64,000 nt of DNA, from the NCBI RefSeq assembly GCF_030816715.1, contig NZ_JAUSYH010000001.1:8556001-8620000 (forward strand), read 5' to 3'. Shown in pieces: positions 49,324 to 57,956 of the stretch (its first letter is position 1; every line of letters starts with the position of its first letter). Below the pieces are notes generated by a model. It did no database searches. It saw nothing but the letters and a program-made list of their open reading frames with translations, and was not told where the DNA came from. This DNA comes from Streptomyces achromogenes. Lineage in GTDB: Bacteria; Actinomycetota; Actinomycetes; Streptomycetales; Streptomycetaceae. Both the position numbers and the translations under genes were made by a program.

Positions 49324-49366
49324 TCTCCGCGGGCGTGGCTCATGCGGCCCGCCAGGGGATCAGCCC

Positions 49367-49948
49367 TCAGGGCCGGCCCATGTAGTGGAAGGTGCTGTAG
49401 TGGTCGTTCGTCCACCACACGTCTCCTGTGTTGATCGCCCGGACGACCCGACGGGCGTCGCGTCGAGGAGCGGCGCCGTTCGCCGGGGTGACGTAGACGG
49501 TCGTGTTGTACTCCTGGAACGTCCCCGTGTAGCCCCGGGCGGAGGTCCCGGCGAGTCCGGCGTTCAGGAACGCCCGCAGCCGGCCGTCCCGGTCCTGGTA
49601 CTGGCCTCCCGTGTAGACGATCTCCCGCACCTGTGTGCGTCTGGCGGGGTCCACCCACGAGGCGCCGGTGAACCAGTGCTGGTTGCCGATGTTGTGCCAG
49701 TTCGGCCAGCCCATGTCCCGCCAGAAGTCGGTTCCCTGGACCATGTCGTGCGGCTCCGGGTCGGGGTGGGTCACACTGCCGGACACGCCCGAGGGGCCAC
49801 CGCCGTTGTTGCTCTGCGAGGGTCCCGACGGCGGAATGGGCTGGGCCGTGGCAGCGCCCGAGCCGGCGAGCGTGAGGGCGGAGCCGAGGGCGGCGGTCGC
49901 GAGTCCCAGGGCGACCGCGCGCCGTGTGCGATGCGTTGCGTTTCGCAT
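49367..49948 (-). CDS. Secreted guanyl-specific ribonuclease-like protein (RNase Sa/N1 family)
   Basis: The 193-residue protein has a signal peptide (MRNATHRTRRAVALGLATAA, about 1-37, cleavage after A-T-A). An Asn/Gly/Ser-rich linker precedes a ribonuclease domain. The triad of RNase Sa is recognisable: the Glu in GTFQEYNTTVYVTP, the Arg in RRVVRAINTG and the His in DHYSTFHYM. A N-terminal addition (WFTGASWVDPARRTQVREIV) precedes the domain and makes the protein longer than the 96-residue RNase Sa. It probably degrades RNA outside the cell. Related domains also serve as toxins; no immunity gene is visible nearby. Confidence 0.82.
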   Translation of the reverse strand: MRNATHRTRRAVALGLATAALGSALTLAGSGAATAQPIPPSGPSQSNNGGGPSGVSGSVTHPDPEPHDMVQGTDFWRDMGWPNWHNIGNQHWFTGASWVDPARRTQVREIVYTGGQYQDRDGRLRAFLNAGLAGTSARGYTGTFQEYNTTVYVTPANGAAPRRDARRVVRAINTGDVWWTNDHYSTFHYMGRP

Positions 49949-50047
49949 GACGTCCTTCTGTAGTCGGTGACCGGCACCGCTGCGGTGACCGGCCTGACCC
50001 CCACATTCGGCGGCCCGTAGTTGATCAGCCACCCCCTTCCGCCGGGT

Positions 50048-50095
50048 GAATCAACGGGCTCTCACCAGGCGAATCAACGCGGGACCGATCAACGG
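50048..50095. repeat. Three short direct repeats upstream of the RNase-like gene
   Basis: gaatcaacg (50048-50056 and 50071-50079) and the related gatcaacgg (50087-50095) lie about 100-147 bp before the RNase-like start codon, inside the gap to the nSTAND gene. Confidence 0.4.
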
Positions 50096-50132
50096 CCGCG
50101 CACCGTCCGGTCAGCCGCGCGCAGGTCTCGAC

Positions 50133-53100
50133 TCACCCGTGCTCCGGGCACACGCTGCGGTGTTCCAGCCCCGCCGCGTATGCCTGCCACTCGCCCGCCG
50201 TCAGTTCCCTGCCCGCCCGCGCGCACACGGTCCGGACGGCGCGGTCCGGGTCCACGGAGTACCGCTGGAGCGGGACGTGGGGGGCGGCGGCGTAGAGGGT
50301 GGTGCCGTCGGGCGAGAAGGCGAGGGAACTGATGGCGTCCCCGGGGGTGGTGAGGGGCTCACCGAGGGGCTGGCGGGTGGAGGTGTCCCACAGCTGCAGA
50401 GTGCCTGAGTCGCCGCCGACGGCGAGCGTGTGACCGTCGGGGCTGACCGCGAGGGCCTGGACGGCCTCGGCGGTGTCGCCCAGCGGCGCGGGGAAGACGT
50501 TGCGCAGCGCGCCGGTACGGTGGCGCAGCCCACCGTCCCAGAGGGTGACGCGACCGGTCAGGTCGCCGGCGGCGAACAGAGAACCGTCGGGTGAGAAGGC
50601 GACGGCTCCCGCCACGCCGCCCCGCACGAGGTCGATCATGGTGCTGCGGGCCGAGGGGAGTGAGACCGTCCGGTTGTCGGCGACCAGCAGCCGGCCGTCG
50701 GGTCGCACGGCCAGGTGGGCGCCCGTCCCGGGCGGCAGCGTCGCCGTCGTGCGATGGGTGGCGGTATCCCAGATTTCACCTGTCAGCGCGGCCGCCAAGC
50801 TGCTGCGGGCTGTCTGCAGGGTGCGGCCGGCCGGGCCGAGCGCGATTCCGACCAGCGCGTCTCCGGGCAGGTTCAGCGTCGTCGCGACGCGGCCGCGACG
50901 CAGGTCCCAGATCCGCACCGGCTGCGCGGTGGCGCTGCGGCCCGGAGCGGAGACGCCGTAGGCGAGAGCCGTGCCGTCCGGACTGAACGCCAGCAGCGGC
51001 AGCGTGTCCTGTGGCACGACGGGCTCGGCCGGGTCGCGGGAGACGGGCAGGGACAGCGGGGGCAGGGCCCGGGGCGAGCGGTCGCCGGTGGTGCTGTGCA
51101 GGCGCAGTACGTACCGGCGGCCGAGACGCTGGGCGGTGACATAGGTGCGGCCGTCCGGGCTCAGCGCCACGGCGTCCACGGGTGTCTCTCGCCAGGACCG
51201 TGTGACGGCCTCACCCAGGGCGAGGGTGTGGACCGTGGCGCCCTCGATGTAGCGCAGGTCGGGACGGCGGGAGTCCCAGGCGAGGACTCCGTCGAGGTGT
51301 TCGTTGTCCAGGGGATGGCGGAAGACCGGAGCGGCGGGCGAGGACAACCGCCAGACGCGGAGCTCGGTGCGGTCGGCCGTGGCGAGGAAGGCGCCGTCGC
51401 CGCTGAGCGAGGCGTGGGTCACCCCGGGGTCGTCCACGCTTGCCAGGCCGCGGCCGGTGCGGGTGTCCCAGACGGTGACCGCGGTGCCGGTGACCGTGGT
51501 CAGCCGGTCGCCCGGGCCGAGGGCCAGGGCGCCCGGCCCCGCGCCGCAGACGCCGCGGGTTCGCTCCCATCGGCCGGGTACGGCTCGGTGCCGGACGGTG
51601 TCCCACACCTGGGGTCCTCGTCCGTCCGCCGGGCACACGGCGAGGAGGGAGCCGTCGGCGCTCGCGGCCGGTTCCGTGAAGACGGTCGTTCGGCGCTCGA
51701 AGCGCACCCTGCCGTCGGCCACCGACCGCAAGCCGACCCGGTCGTCCTCGTGCGTGAGGTAGCTGTGGCCGTCGGCGGTGAACGTGACCGTGACCTCCCC
51801 TCCGAGCGGCTGCGGAGCGCCGGCCCAGTGTCCGGTGCCGGCGTTCCAGAGACGTGTGCCGGCGTCCGTGGCGACGGCGAGGACACGGCCGTCGGGGGAG
51901 GCGGCCGTCACCCTGGCGCCGGCCGGGAGCCGCCCCTGGGCGGTAGGGCGGTGCGCGGACACGCTCCAGGTCCGCCAGGTGGTGTCGTCGGCGCTGAGGA
52001 GGGTGCGGCCTGAGCCGGTGAGCAGACGGCTCCGGTCGTCGCCCGGCGCCGGGTCGGTGAACGTGTCCGACGCGTGCTGGGTGAGGGATCCCAGAAGGGA
52101 GCGGCGGGTTTCGGGGAGGCGGGCGGTGCGCCAGGCGGCGACCCCCAGCAGGAGCGCGGTGCGCGGGTCGGTGGTGCGCAGCGCGTCTGCGGTCTCGGCG
52201 ACGCGGCGGGCCGCGTCCGCGCTGCGTCGCCGTTCGTTGTCGGCGTGCTCCCGCCAGACGGCGGCCCCGATCACCAGCGCCACGGTGAGCACGGCGGACA
52301 GCGCGCAGGTCAGCAGCCGGGCCCGGCGGGTGGTGCGGGCGGCGGCCCTGCGATCGGCCGCCCGGACGTCCCGCGCGGACAGCAGAAACGCCCGCTCGGT
52401 CGCCGTCAGGGCGGCGTCCCGGGCCGGATCCGTGAACAGCTCCTCGGCCCGGGCCAGGTTGGCGCCCCGGTACAGGGTGCCCGGGCAGCGGTCGTTTTCC
52501 AGCCACACGTCCGCGGCCTCGGCGAGGCGCCGATGCAGGCGCAGCCGTTCGCGATCCGCCTCGATCCACCCGTGCAGCCGGGGCCAGCCGGTCAGCAGTG
52601 CCTCGTGAGCGAGATGCACGCCGTCCTCGTCCGCGGTGACCAGACGGGCGCGGGCCAGCCGCTCCACCACCCCGGGCACCTGCGGCTCGGCCCACCCGGC
52701 CAGCTCGGACCGGCTGAGCGGGCGGCGGGTGTCCGCAGTGCCCTGGCCCGGTTCGACCATGCGCAGCAGCACGTGCCGGGCCGCGGCGGCCTGGTCGGCA
52801 GAGAGCTCGCCGTACACCGCCTCGGCCGTGGCCGCGATGGCCCCGCTCACCCCGCCGGCCGCCCGGTAGGCGGCGAGGGTCAGCAGACGGCCCCTGCGGC
52901 GGTGCCAGGTCTCCAGCAGGGCGTGGGACAGCATCGGCAGGGCGCCGGGCCGGTCGAGGACGTCGTCGACGATCCGTGCGGTCAGTTCACGTTCGACGAT
53001 CAGTCCGGCCGTCTGCGCCGGCCGCACCACCGCCTCGCGCAGTTCCTCCGCCGTCATGGGTCCGAGCAGCAGCCCGGACCGGCCCAGGGCGTCGGCGAGG

Positions 53101-53867
53101 CCACGGTGCTCGGCGCAACGCGCGTAGAAATCGGCGCGTACGGCGATCAGGACACGCAAATTGCTTCCGGGGTCGCGCGCGGCGAGCAGCAGGTCGATGA
53201 AGCGGGCGCGCTCGGCGTCGTCCCGGCAGAGGGTGAAGACCTCCTCGAACTGGTCCACCACGACCCAGCCCTCCGGTTCCCCCGTGCCGGGCGTCAGCAG
53301 ATGCCCGTAGGTGGTGGCCGGACGCGGCCCCGGAGTGAGGATGCGCAGCACCGCCGGATCGGCCCGCCCGGCGATCGTCTCCCGCAGCCGGGGGATCAGC
53401 CCGGCCCGCAGCAGGGAGGACTTGCCGCTGCCGGACGGCCCGAACAGTACCGCGAGCCGGTTGTCGCAGACCAGCTCCGCGAGCTGCTCCAGTACGCGGT
53501 CACGGCCGAAGAACAGGTGCCGGTCGTCCGGCTCGAACCGGGTCAGGCCCCGGTAGGGCGCCGGTTCTTCGACGCGGGTGGGTGCGGTGGCCCGGGCGCT
53601 CTCCGTCTGCGCCTCCGCGTCCTGCCACCGGCCCGCCCACTCGGCGGGGTCTCCTCCGCAGGCCCGTACGTACCCCTGGACCACGGCGAGGGACGGCAGC
53701 CGCTCGCCCGCCGCCGCCTGGGACAGCGTCGTCGCGGAGAAGCCGGCCGTCTCGGCCATGCTCCGGTACGAAGGGCCGCCCGCGATCCGCCGCACCTCCC
53801 GCAGCTCGTACGCGAGTCGTTGGACGGGGCCGGCCTCGGGGTCGACCGGTCTCTCGGGACGCCCCAT
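50133..53867 (-). CDS. XRE-nSTAND1-WD40 protein
   Basis: The 1244-residue protein has four parts: an N-terminal helix-turn-helix (SYRSMAETAGFSATTLSQAA, 33-52), an nSTAND1 NTPase with Walker A GPSGSGKS (143-150) and Walker B WVVVDQFEE (201-209), a winged/helical arm up to about 500, a single membrane helix (518-538) and about twelve to fourteen WD40-like repeats (570-1244) such as LAVSPDGHTLAVGGDSGTLQ. STAND proteins are nucleotide-dependent switches whose repeats sense a ligand; in bacteria some serve in defence or signalling. Here the membrane helix splits an inner NTPase from a propeller probably outside. The partner is unknown. Confidence 0.9.
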   Translation of the reverse strand: MGRPERPVDPEAGPVQRLAYELREVRRIAGGPSYRSMAETAGFSATTLSQAAAGERLPSLAVVQGYVRACGGDPAEWAGRWQDAEAQTESARATAPTRVEEPAPYRGLTRFEPDDRHLFFGRDRVLEQLAELVCDNRLAVLFGPSGSGKSSLLRAGLIPRLRETIAGRADPAVLRILTPGPRPATTYGHLLTPGTGEPEGWVVVDQFEEVFTLCRDDAERARFIDLLLAARDPGSNLRVLIAVRADFYARCAEHRGLADALGRSGLLLGPMTAEELREAVVRPAQTAGLIVERELTARIVDDVLDRPGALPMLSHALLETWHRRRGRLLTLAAYRAAGGVSGAIAATAEAVYGELSADQAAAARHVLLRMVEPGQGTADTRRPLSRSELAGWAEPQVPGVVERLARARLVTADEDGVHLAHEALLTGWPRLHGWIEADRERLRLHRRLAEAADVWLENDRCPGTLYRGANLARAEELFTDPARDAALTATERAFLLSARDVRAADRRAAARTTRRARLLTCALSAVLTVALVIGAAVWREHADNERRRSADAARRVAETADALRTTDPRTALLLGVAAWRTARLPETRRSLLGSLTQHASDTFTDPAPGDDRSRLLTGSGRTLLSADDTTWRTWSVSAHRPTAQGRLPAGARVTAASPDGRVLAVATDAGTRLWNAGTGHWAGAPQPLGGEVTVTFTADGHSYLTHEDDRVGLRSVADGRVRFERRTTVFTEPAASADGSLLAVCPADGRGPQVWDTVRHRAVPGRWERTRGVCGAGPGALALGPGDRLTTVTGTAVTVWDTRTGRGLASVDDPGVTHASLSGDGAFLATADRTELRVWRLSSPAAPVFRHPLDNEHLDGVLAWDSRRPDLRYIEGATVHTLALGEAVTRSWRETPVDAVALSPDGRTYVTAQRLGRRYVLRLHSTTGDRSPRALPPLSLPVSRDPAEPVVPQDTLPLLAFSPDGTALAYGVSAPGRSATAQPVRIWDLRRGRVATTLNLPGDALVGIALGPAGRTLQTARSSLAAALTGEIWDTATHRTTATLPPGTGAHLAVRPDGRLLVADNRTVSLPSARSTMIDLVRGGVAGAVAFSPDGSLFAAGDLTGRVTLWDGGLRHRTGALRNVFPAPLGDTAEAVQALAVSPDGHTLAVGGDSGTLQLWDTSTRQPLGEPLTTPGDAISSLAFSPDGTTLYAAAPHVPLQRYSVDPDRAVRTVCARAGRELTAGEWQAYAAGLEHRSVCPEHG

Positions 53868-54538
53868 GGGTGCGTACCTCCTTACATCTCAGGAAAAAGC
53901 GGTATCGGGAGGGGCGACCATACGGATCGCCCGGCGACGTACCGGTTGATTGCGGGTGACGAGCAGATGACAACGGACAACCAGGTCTTCGAGGGGGCGA
54001 TTGGCCGCTTCCCCGGAGAGGACGGGCAAATCAACGCCGCGGTTGTCGGCGTCGTATGGGCAAGGCCGCGGCTCGGGCACCGGGCCCCACGGAGAAGCAG
54101 CACCCGGCGTTGTCGGACGCCGTTGACCTACCGGGGACTTCGGCGCTTCCCCCACCGCACCCGCCGGCGCCCGGCTGTCACCGGTGTGAGCGGTCTCACT
54201 GCCGCGCAGCATCCTGCTCCCGCGTCCTCGGCATGCAGGTGTGCAACCACGGTTGGTGCGCCGTCGTCCACGGTCTGTACGTCGAAAAAGGGCCAGGGTG
54301 ACCCGTTGCCGGAGGCGGCGAGGATCACCCGGTGGAAGGCCGGCGACCCGACCGGCATCAGCAGCGTCGTCAGCCATCGCCACGACCGGGAGTGCGCGGC
54401 GTGGGTCGAGAAGGGCGCGAGCAAGCCGTCCTACCCGTCGGCCTCGCGGCACGGCGGGTTCAGTACCCAACCGGTCGGCGGCCTTTCGATGTCCCCGGGG
54501 CGGCTGACGTCGAGTCCTGTGGTGATGGTGGTCAGCCG
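53868..54538. other. Long gap upstream of the nSTAND gene
   Basis: These 671 bases show only weak reading frames on both strands without recognisable domains; none has the sustained third-position GC signature of its neighbours. Part of it must be the promoter of the nSTAND gene. A decayed gene is possible but not demonstrable. Confidence 0.5.
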
Positions 54539-54988
54539 TCAGAAGGAGTGGAACCCCTCCCAGTAAGTGTCAGCGCTCTTGCCGAAGCGGTCGGGGTGTC
54601 TGCGTCGTAGTCGGGTGTATCGCTCGTTGAGCAGTTCCACGGCCAGGTGCAGGCTCGTTCCGAACTCGGAGCGGATGGCCTGGATCGCGTGAATCCGGCG
54701 GTTCTCCGTGATCAGGGCATCGATACCCGACCATCGCCGCTCCTCGGCTTCCTCCGTCGACCTGAAGCTCGCCAGCTCGTCCTGGAGGCGCTGCACCTCG
54801 CCGACGATCTCGGCGTCGGTGGCAACGCCGAGTGCGGTGACCTCGTCCCGGATCGGACCCTCCCGGCCGATGCCGAGTTTGATGCACAGCCGGGCTCTCA
54901 GGTCGCCGAGTTCTCGTCGCAGCACGTCGCGTTCCGCGCGAGCCGTGGCGAGCTCCCGTTGCACCGTCCCGAGTTCCTCCTCCGTCAT
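54539..54988 (-). CDS. Hypothetical coiled-coil protein, 149 residues
   Basis: The ATG at 54988 gives MTEEELGTVQRELATARAER followed by DVLRRELGDLRARL, a strong heptad pattern (residues 1-40), then a second helix pair, EIVGEVQRLQDELASFRSTE. The C-terminal half (NRRIHAIQAIRSEFGTSLHL then AVELLNERYTRLRRRHPDRF) is also helical. No family recognised. Longer in-frame extension upstream runs over a hairpin terminator and is unlikely. It stands alone between the nSTAND gap and the HxlR gene. Confidence 0.7.
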   Translation of the reverse strand: MTEEELGTVQRELATARAERDVLRRELGDLRARLCIKLGIGREGPIRDEVTALGVATDAEIVGEVQRLQDELASFRSTEEAEERRWSGIDALITENRRIHAIQAIRSEFGTSLHLAVELLNERYTRLRRRHPDRFGKSADTYWEGFHSF

Positions 54989-55035
54989 GGCGACAGTCTG
55001 CCAGGGGCGACGGCACGCCTCCACGCTCTTCCCCG

Positions 55036-55077
55036 TGCCGAGCACGGACGCTCGGGGGAGAGCGTCCGTGCTCGGCA
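55036..55077 (-). terminator. Terminator after the HxlR gene
   Basis: tgccgagcacggacgct pairs exactly with agcgtccgtgctcggca (17 bp) across an 8-nt loop, 29 bp beyond the HxlR stop codon. Confidence 0.82.
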
Positions 55078-55105
55078 GGCGGGGTGTGGGCACGTTCCGT
55101 CGTCC

Positions 55106-55477
55106 TCAGCCGCCCGAGGACTCCACGGCGTCGAACACCTCGAAGCCCCCGCGACGTAACCGCTCACCGCCCCAGGCGCCGAGCGGCTCGAGCGCCTGGT
55201 TCAGGGTGTGGCCGTGCTCGGTCAGGGAGTACTCCACCCGTGGTGGGACCTCGGCGTAGACCTCCCGGTGCACGAGTCCGTCGTTCTCCATCTCCCGCAG
55301 ATGCTGGGTCAGCATCTTCTCGCTCACCCCGTGCAGAGCGCGACGGAGCTCGGAGAAGCGCCGTACGCGATGGGCGTCGAGCTCCCAGAGGATCAGCCCC
55401 TTCCACTTGCCGCTGACCACATCGAGCGCGGCGTCGATACCACAGATATAGGGCCCGCTTCTGGGCGTCCTGGCCAT
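55106..55477 (-). CDS. HxlR family transcriptional regulator
   Basis: The 123-residue protein is a typical HxlR winged helix: CGIDAALDVVSGKWKGLILW at the start (with the near-N-terminal redox-prone Cys), RRFSELRRALHGVSEKMLTQ (helix-turn-helix), HLREMENDGLVHREVYAEVP (wing) and PRVEYSLTEHGHTL. The ATG at 55477 was preferred over an adjacent GTG at 55480. It is divergent from an imine-reductase-like gene and probably regulates it from sites in the shared gap. HxlR proteins often sense aldehydes, quinones or oxidation. Confidence 0.92.
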   Translation of the reverse strand: MARTPRSGPYICGIDAALDVVSGKWKGLILWELDAHRVRRFSELRRALHGVSEKMLTQHLREMENDGLVHREVYAEVPPRVEYSLTEHGHTLNQALEPLGAWGGERLRRGGFEVFDAVESSGG

Positions 55478-55488
55478 CACTGATCACC

Positions 55489-55528
55489 CTTACATAGAGG
55501 TAAGTACCGCAGAAAATAGTGGGTACTT
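55489..55528. promoter_or_regulatory. Operator region between HxlR and imine-reductase-like genes
   Basis: Two overlapping inverted repeats lie in the divergent gap: CTTAC-N6-GTAAG (55489-55504) and AAGTACC-N13-GGTACTT (55502-55528). The GTAC-type half-sites are typical of HxlR binding sites. Confidence 0.6.
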
Positions 55529-55561
55529 CCGAGACTAGTGACGCTGTTCGAGCATGGAGGG

Positions 55562-56485
55562 GTGAACGAACAACAGCACCACTCCACCAGGCTGAACAGC
55601 GCTGTCACCGTGATCGGACTGGGCCCGATGGGCCAGGCCATGACCCGCACCCTCCTCGCCGCCGGCCACCCGGTCACCGTCTGGAACCGCACCGCCGGCC
55701 GGGCCGACGGCGTCGTCGCCGACGGCGCGAGGCTCGCCCCGACGCCCGCCGAAGCGGTCGAAGCGAGCGACCTCGTGATCCTGAGTCTCACCGACTACCA
55801 GGCGATGTACGACGTCCTCGACGGCGCCACCGCGTCACTCGCCGGCCGGACTCTGGTCAACCTGAGCTCGGACACGCCGGACCGCACGCGCCGGGCGGCC
55901 GCCTGGGCAGCGGGACACCACGCCGCCTTCCTCACCGGCGGTGTCATGGTCCCCGCGCCGATGGTCGGCACCGACGCCGCGTCCGTCTTCTACAGTGGGG
56001 CCGGCGAAGTGATGGAGCGTCACGGGGCGGCGTTGGCCCCGCTCGGCACGGCGAGGTATCTGGGCGCGGATCCGGGTCTCGCCCAGATGATGTACCAAGC
56101 CCAGCTCGCGGTGTTCCTCACCACGTTGTCGGCACTGATGCATGCCACCGCCATGCTGGGTACCGCAGGGATGAAGGCCGCGGAAGCACTGCCGGAGCTG
56201 TTGTCCTTCACCGACACGATCGGCGCCATCCTGCGGGCCGGTGAAGCCACCCCCGGCACCGCGCTGGACGCCGGAGAGCATCCCGGTGACCTCAGCACAG
56301 TCACCATGATGGGCGCGACGTCGGACCACATCGTCGAGACCAGTACGTCGCTCGGTCTCGACCTCGCGCTACCCCTGGCGGTGCAGGCTCACTACCGCCG
56401 TGCGATCGACGACGGCCACGGCGGCGACAACTGGACCCGCATCATCGACGCCATCCGTACGCCGCACCGCACGGCGCGGGACTGA
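55562..56485 (+). CDS. NAD(P)-dependent oxidoreductase, imine-reductase-like (6-phosphogluconate dehydrogenase fold)
   Basis: The protein is about 307 residues. The dinucleotide motif is VTVIGLGPMGQAMTRTLLAA then VTVWNRTAGRAD, with the Asn-Arg-Thr loop favouring NADPH. The catalytic-domain helices (YQAQLAVFLTTLSALMHATA and LPELLSFTDTIGAILRAGE) match imine reductases and beta-hydroxyacid dehydrogenases; the all-helical C-terminal half forms the dimer. Start is uncertain: the GTG at 55562 has GGAGG only one base upstream, and an in-frame GTG at 55538 is an alternative. It is divergent from HxlR and probably under its control. Confidence 0.87.
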   Translation: MNEQQHHSTRLNSAVTVIGLGPMGQAMTRTLLAAGHPVTVWNRTAGRADGVVADGARLAPTPAEAVEASDLVILSLTDYQAMYDVLDGATASLAGRTLVNLSSDTPDRTRRAAAWAAGHHAAFLTGGVMVPAPMVGTDAASVFYSGAGEVMERHGAALAPLGTARYLGADPGLAQMMYQAQLAVFLTTLSALMHATAMLGTAGMKAAEALPELLSFTDTIGAILRAGEATPGTALDAGEHPGDLSTVTMMGATSDHIVETSTSLGLDLALPLAVQAHYRRAIDDGHGGDNWTRIIDAIRTPHRTARD

Positions 56486-56563
56486 CGAACCCGGCGCCGA
56501 CCGCCCCCTCGCCCGCACCGGGGCCCGGCAGGCCGGAGGCTGATCGGCGGCCGGCGGCAGGGA

Positions 56564-57100
56564 TCACCGGAGCGCGAACGACGCCCGGTGCCGCCAGCCT
56601 GTTCCGTCGTGGACCATCAGGTCGACCGACGACACGCGTCCGGTGACGGGGAGCCGGTCGCGCAGGCCGGCCTCGACCTCCTCCAGCACGGCGTCGTCCT
56701 GCCCCTGGGCGATGGTGAGATGCGGGACGACCTCGTCGAACCGCCCGCCGAACGGCGGATGCTGCGGCCACCGGTCCGCGATCGCCTCGGTGAGCCGAAC
56801 GAAGGGGATGCCCGGCTCGGGGACGAGGTACAAACTCCCCGGGAATCGCCCGCAGCGCTCGAACCGGACCTCGAAGGGCCGGTGACGCCCGATCACTTCC
56901 GCGACGGCAGCACACACACCGTCGTCGACGCTGCTCTCGTCGAGGAACGGGAAGAGGACGGTGACATGGGCCGGAACGCCCGCCCGGGCCGAGGGGTCCA
57001 GCCGCTCACGCCACGCTCGGACGACGGGCTCCGCCTCGGGGACCCGCACGATCAGTCCCGACTGCCCTGCCTGAAAACCACTGGAGTCGTCGCCTGCCAT
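56564..57100 (-). CDS. 2'-5' RNA ligase/cyclic phosphodiesterase family protein (2H)
   Basis: The 178-residue protein carries the two H-x-T motifs of the 2H phosphoesterase fold: PAHVTVLFPF (first) and VPHLTIAQG (second). Strands such as RFERCGRFPGSLYLVPEP and the C-terminal DLMVHDGTGWRHRASFALR fit the family. Enzymes act on 2',3'-cyclic phosphates or 2'-5' linkages; the true substrate is unknown. The ATG at 57100 (MAGDDSSGF) was preferred to a GTG just before it. It is the nearest minus-strand gene downstream of the AraC gene, but the gap is small and no link is apparent. Confidence 0.92.
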   Translation of the reverse strand: MAGDDSSGFQAGQSGLIVRVPEAEPVVRAWRERLDPSARAGVPAHVTVLFPFLDESSVDDGVCAAVAEVIGRHRPFEVRFERCGRFPGSLYLVPEPGIPFVRLTEAIADRWPQHPPFGGRFDEVVPHLTIAQGQDDAVLEEVEAGLRDRLPVTGRVSSVDLMVHDGTGWRHRASFALR

Positions 57101-57158
57101 CACCCATGTGTACCAGCGTGGGCGGCCGAGGCCGGAGCGGGGCGGGGCGGGTCGTCGG

Positions 57159-57905
57159 TCAGCGTTTCGGACGGGAGCCCGGTGTGTGGCCGAAGGTGCG
57201 CCGGAAGACGTCGATGAAGGCGCTGGCCGAGGACCAGCCGCACCGGTGGGCCACCGCGGTCACCGGTTCCTTCTCGGCGAGCAGGACCAGGGCGTGCTGA
57301 AGCCTCAACTGGGTGCGCCACTGGGGGAAGGTCATGCCGAGGTCGCTGCGGAACAGCCGGGACAGCGTGCGGTCACTTGCGCCGACCCGGCTGCCCAGCT
57401 CGGCGAGCGTGCTGGAGTCGGCCGGGTCGGCCCGCAGGACGTCGCACAGCGTGCGCAACAGGGGCGCGGCCGGTGTGGGCAGATGCAGCGGCTCCTGGGG
57501 GGACGTCCGCAACCGGTCGATCAGTACCGCGCGCAGCCGGGCCCGTTCGGGGCTGTCGTCGTCGGGTGCGTGGGTGTAGGCGATGATCAGTTCACGCAGC
57601 AGCGGGCCGACGGCCAGCACGGTCGGTGTGTCGAGGCCGAGCGGGTTGTCGGTGGCGGGCAGCCCCATCAGATGCAGTTCGAGTTCGCCGTGGGCCCGGT
57701 GGGCATGGTCGACGCCGGCCGGCACCCAGATGGCGCGGTTGCCGGGGGCGACCCAGGAGCCCGCGCCCGTCGTCACGGCCAGCACTCCGCGGCCGGCGTA
57801 GACGATCTGGTGGTCGTCGTGCCGATGGGCGTCGATCGCGCCGCCGGGGGCCAGCCGCTGGGTGCGGGTCGGAGCGATCGGCTCATGGCGGATGTTCGGC
57901 ATCAT
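57159..57905 (-). CDS. AraC family transcriptional regulator
   Basis: The 248-residue protein starts MMPNIRHEPIAP. An N-terminal cupin-like sensing domain (HRHDDHQIVYAGRGVLAVTT, then PGNRAIWVPAGVDHAHRAHG) precedes a double helix-turn-helix (LAELGSRVGASDRTLSRLFR, GMTFPQWRTQLRLQHALVLL and AHRCGWSSASAFIDVFRRTF). It is divergent from the MFS exporter with a gap of about 50 bp, an arrangement typical of local control. It is of the small-molecule-responsive type. Confidence 0.93.
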   Translation of the reverse strand: MMPNIRHEPIAPTRTQRLAPGGAIDAHRHDDHQIVYAGRGVLAVTTGAGSWVAPGNRAIWVPAGVDHAHRAHGELELHLMGLPATDNPLGLDTPTVLAVGPLLRELIIAYTHAPDDDSPERARLRAVLIDRLRTSPQEPLHLPTPAAPLLRTLCDVLRADPADSSTLAELGSRVGASDRTLSRLFRSDLGMTFPQWRTQLRLQHALVLLAEKEPVTAVAHRCGWSSASAFIDVFRRTFGHTPGSRPKR

Positions 57906-57956
57906 CCGGCAGGTTATCGGAAGCGCGACACGGGAGGGGGTCCGGACGATGGCGGG

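Noticed and set aside
52074-54566. 830-residue plus-strand frame across the nSTAND gene and upstream gap
   Set aside because: Antisense to the nSTAND gene for most of its length; no recognisable domain.
55502-55526. GGGTAC in the HxlR divergent gap as a stress-sigma promoter
   Set aside because: The -35 candidate begins with A, not G, and the sequence is better explained as part of an HxlR inverted repeat.
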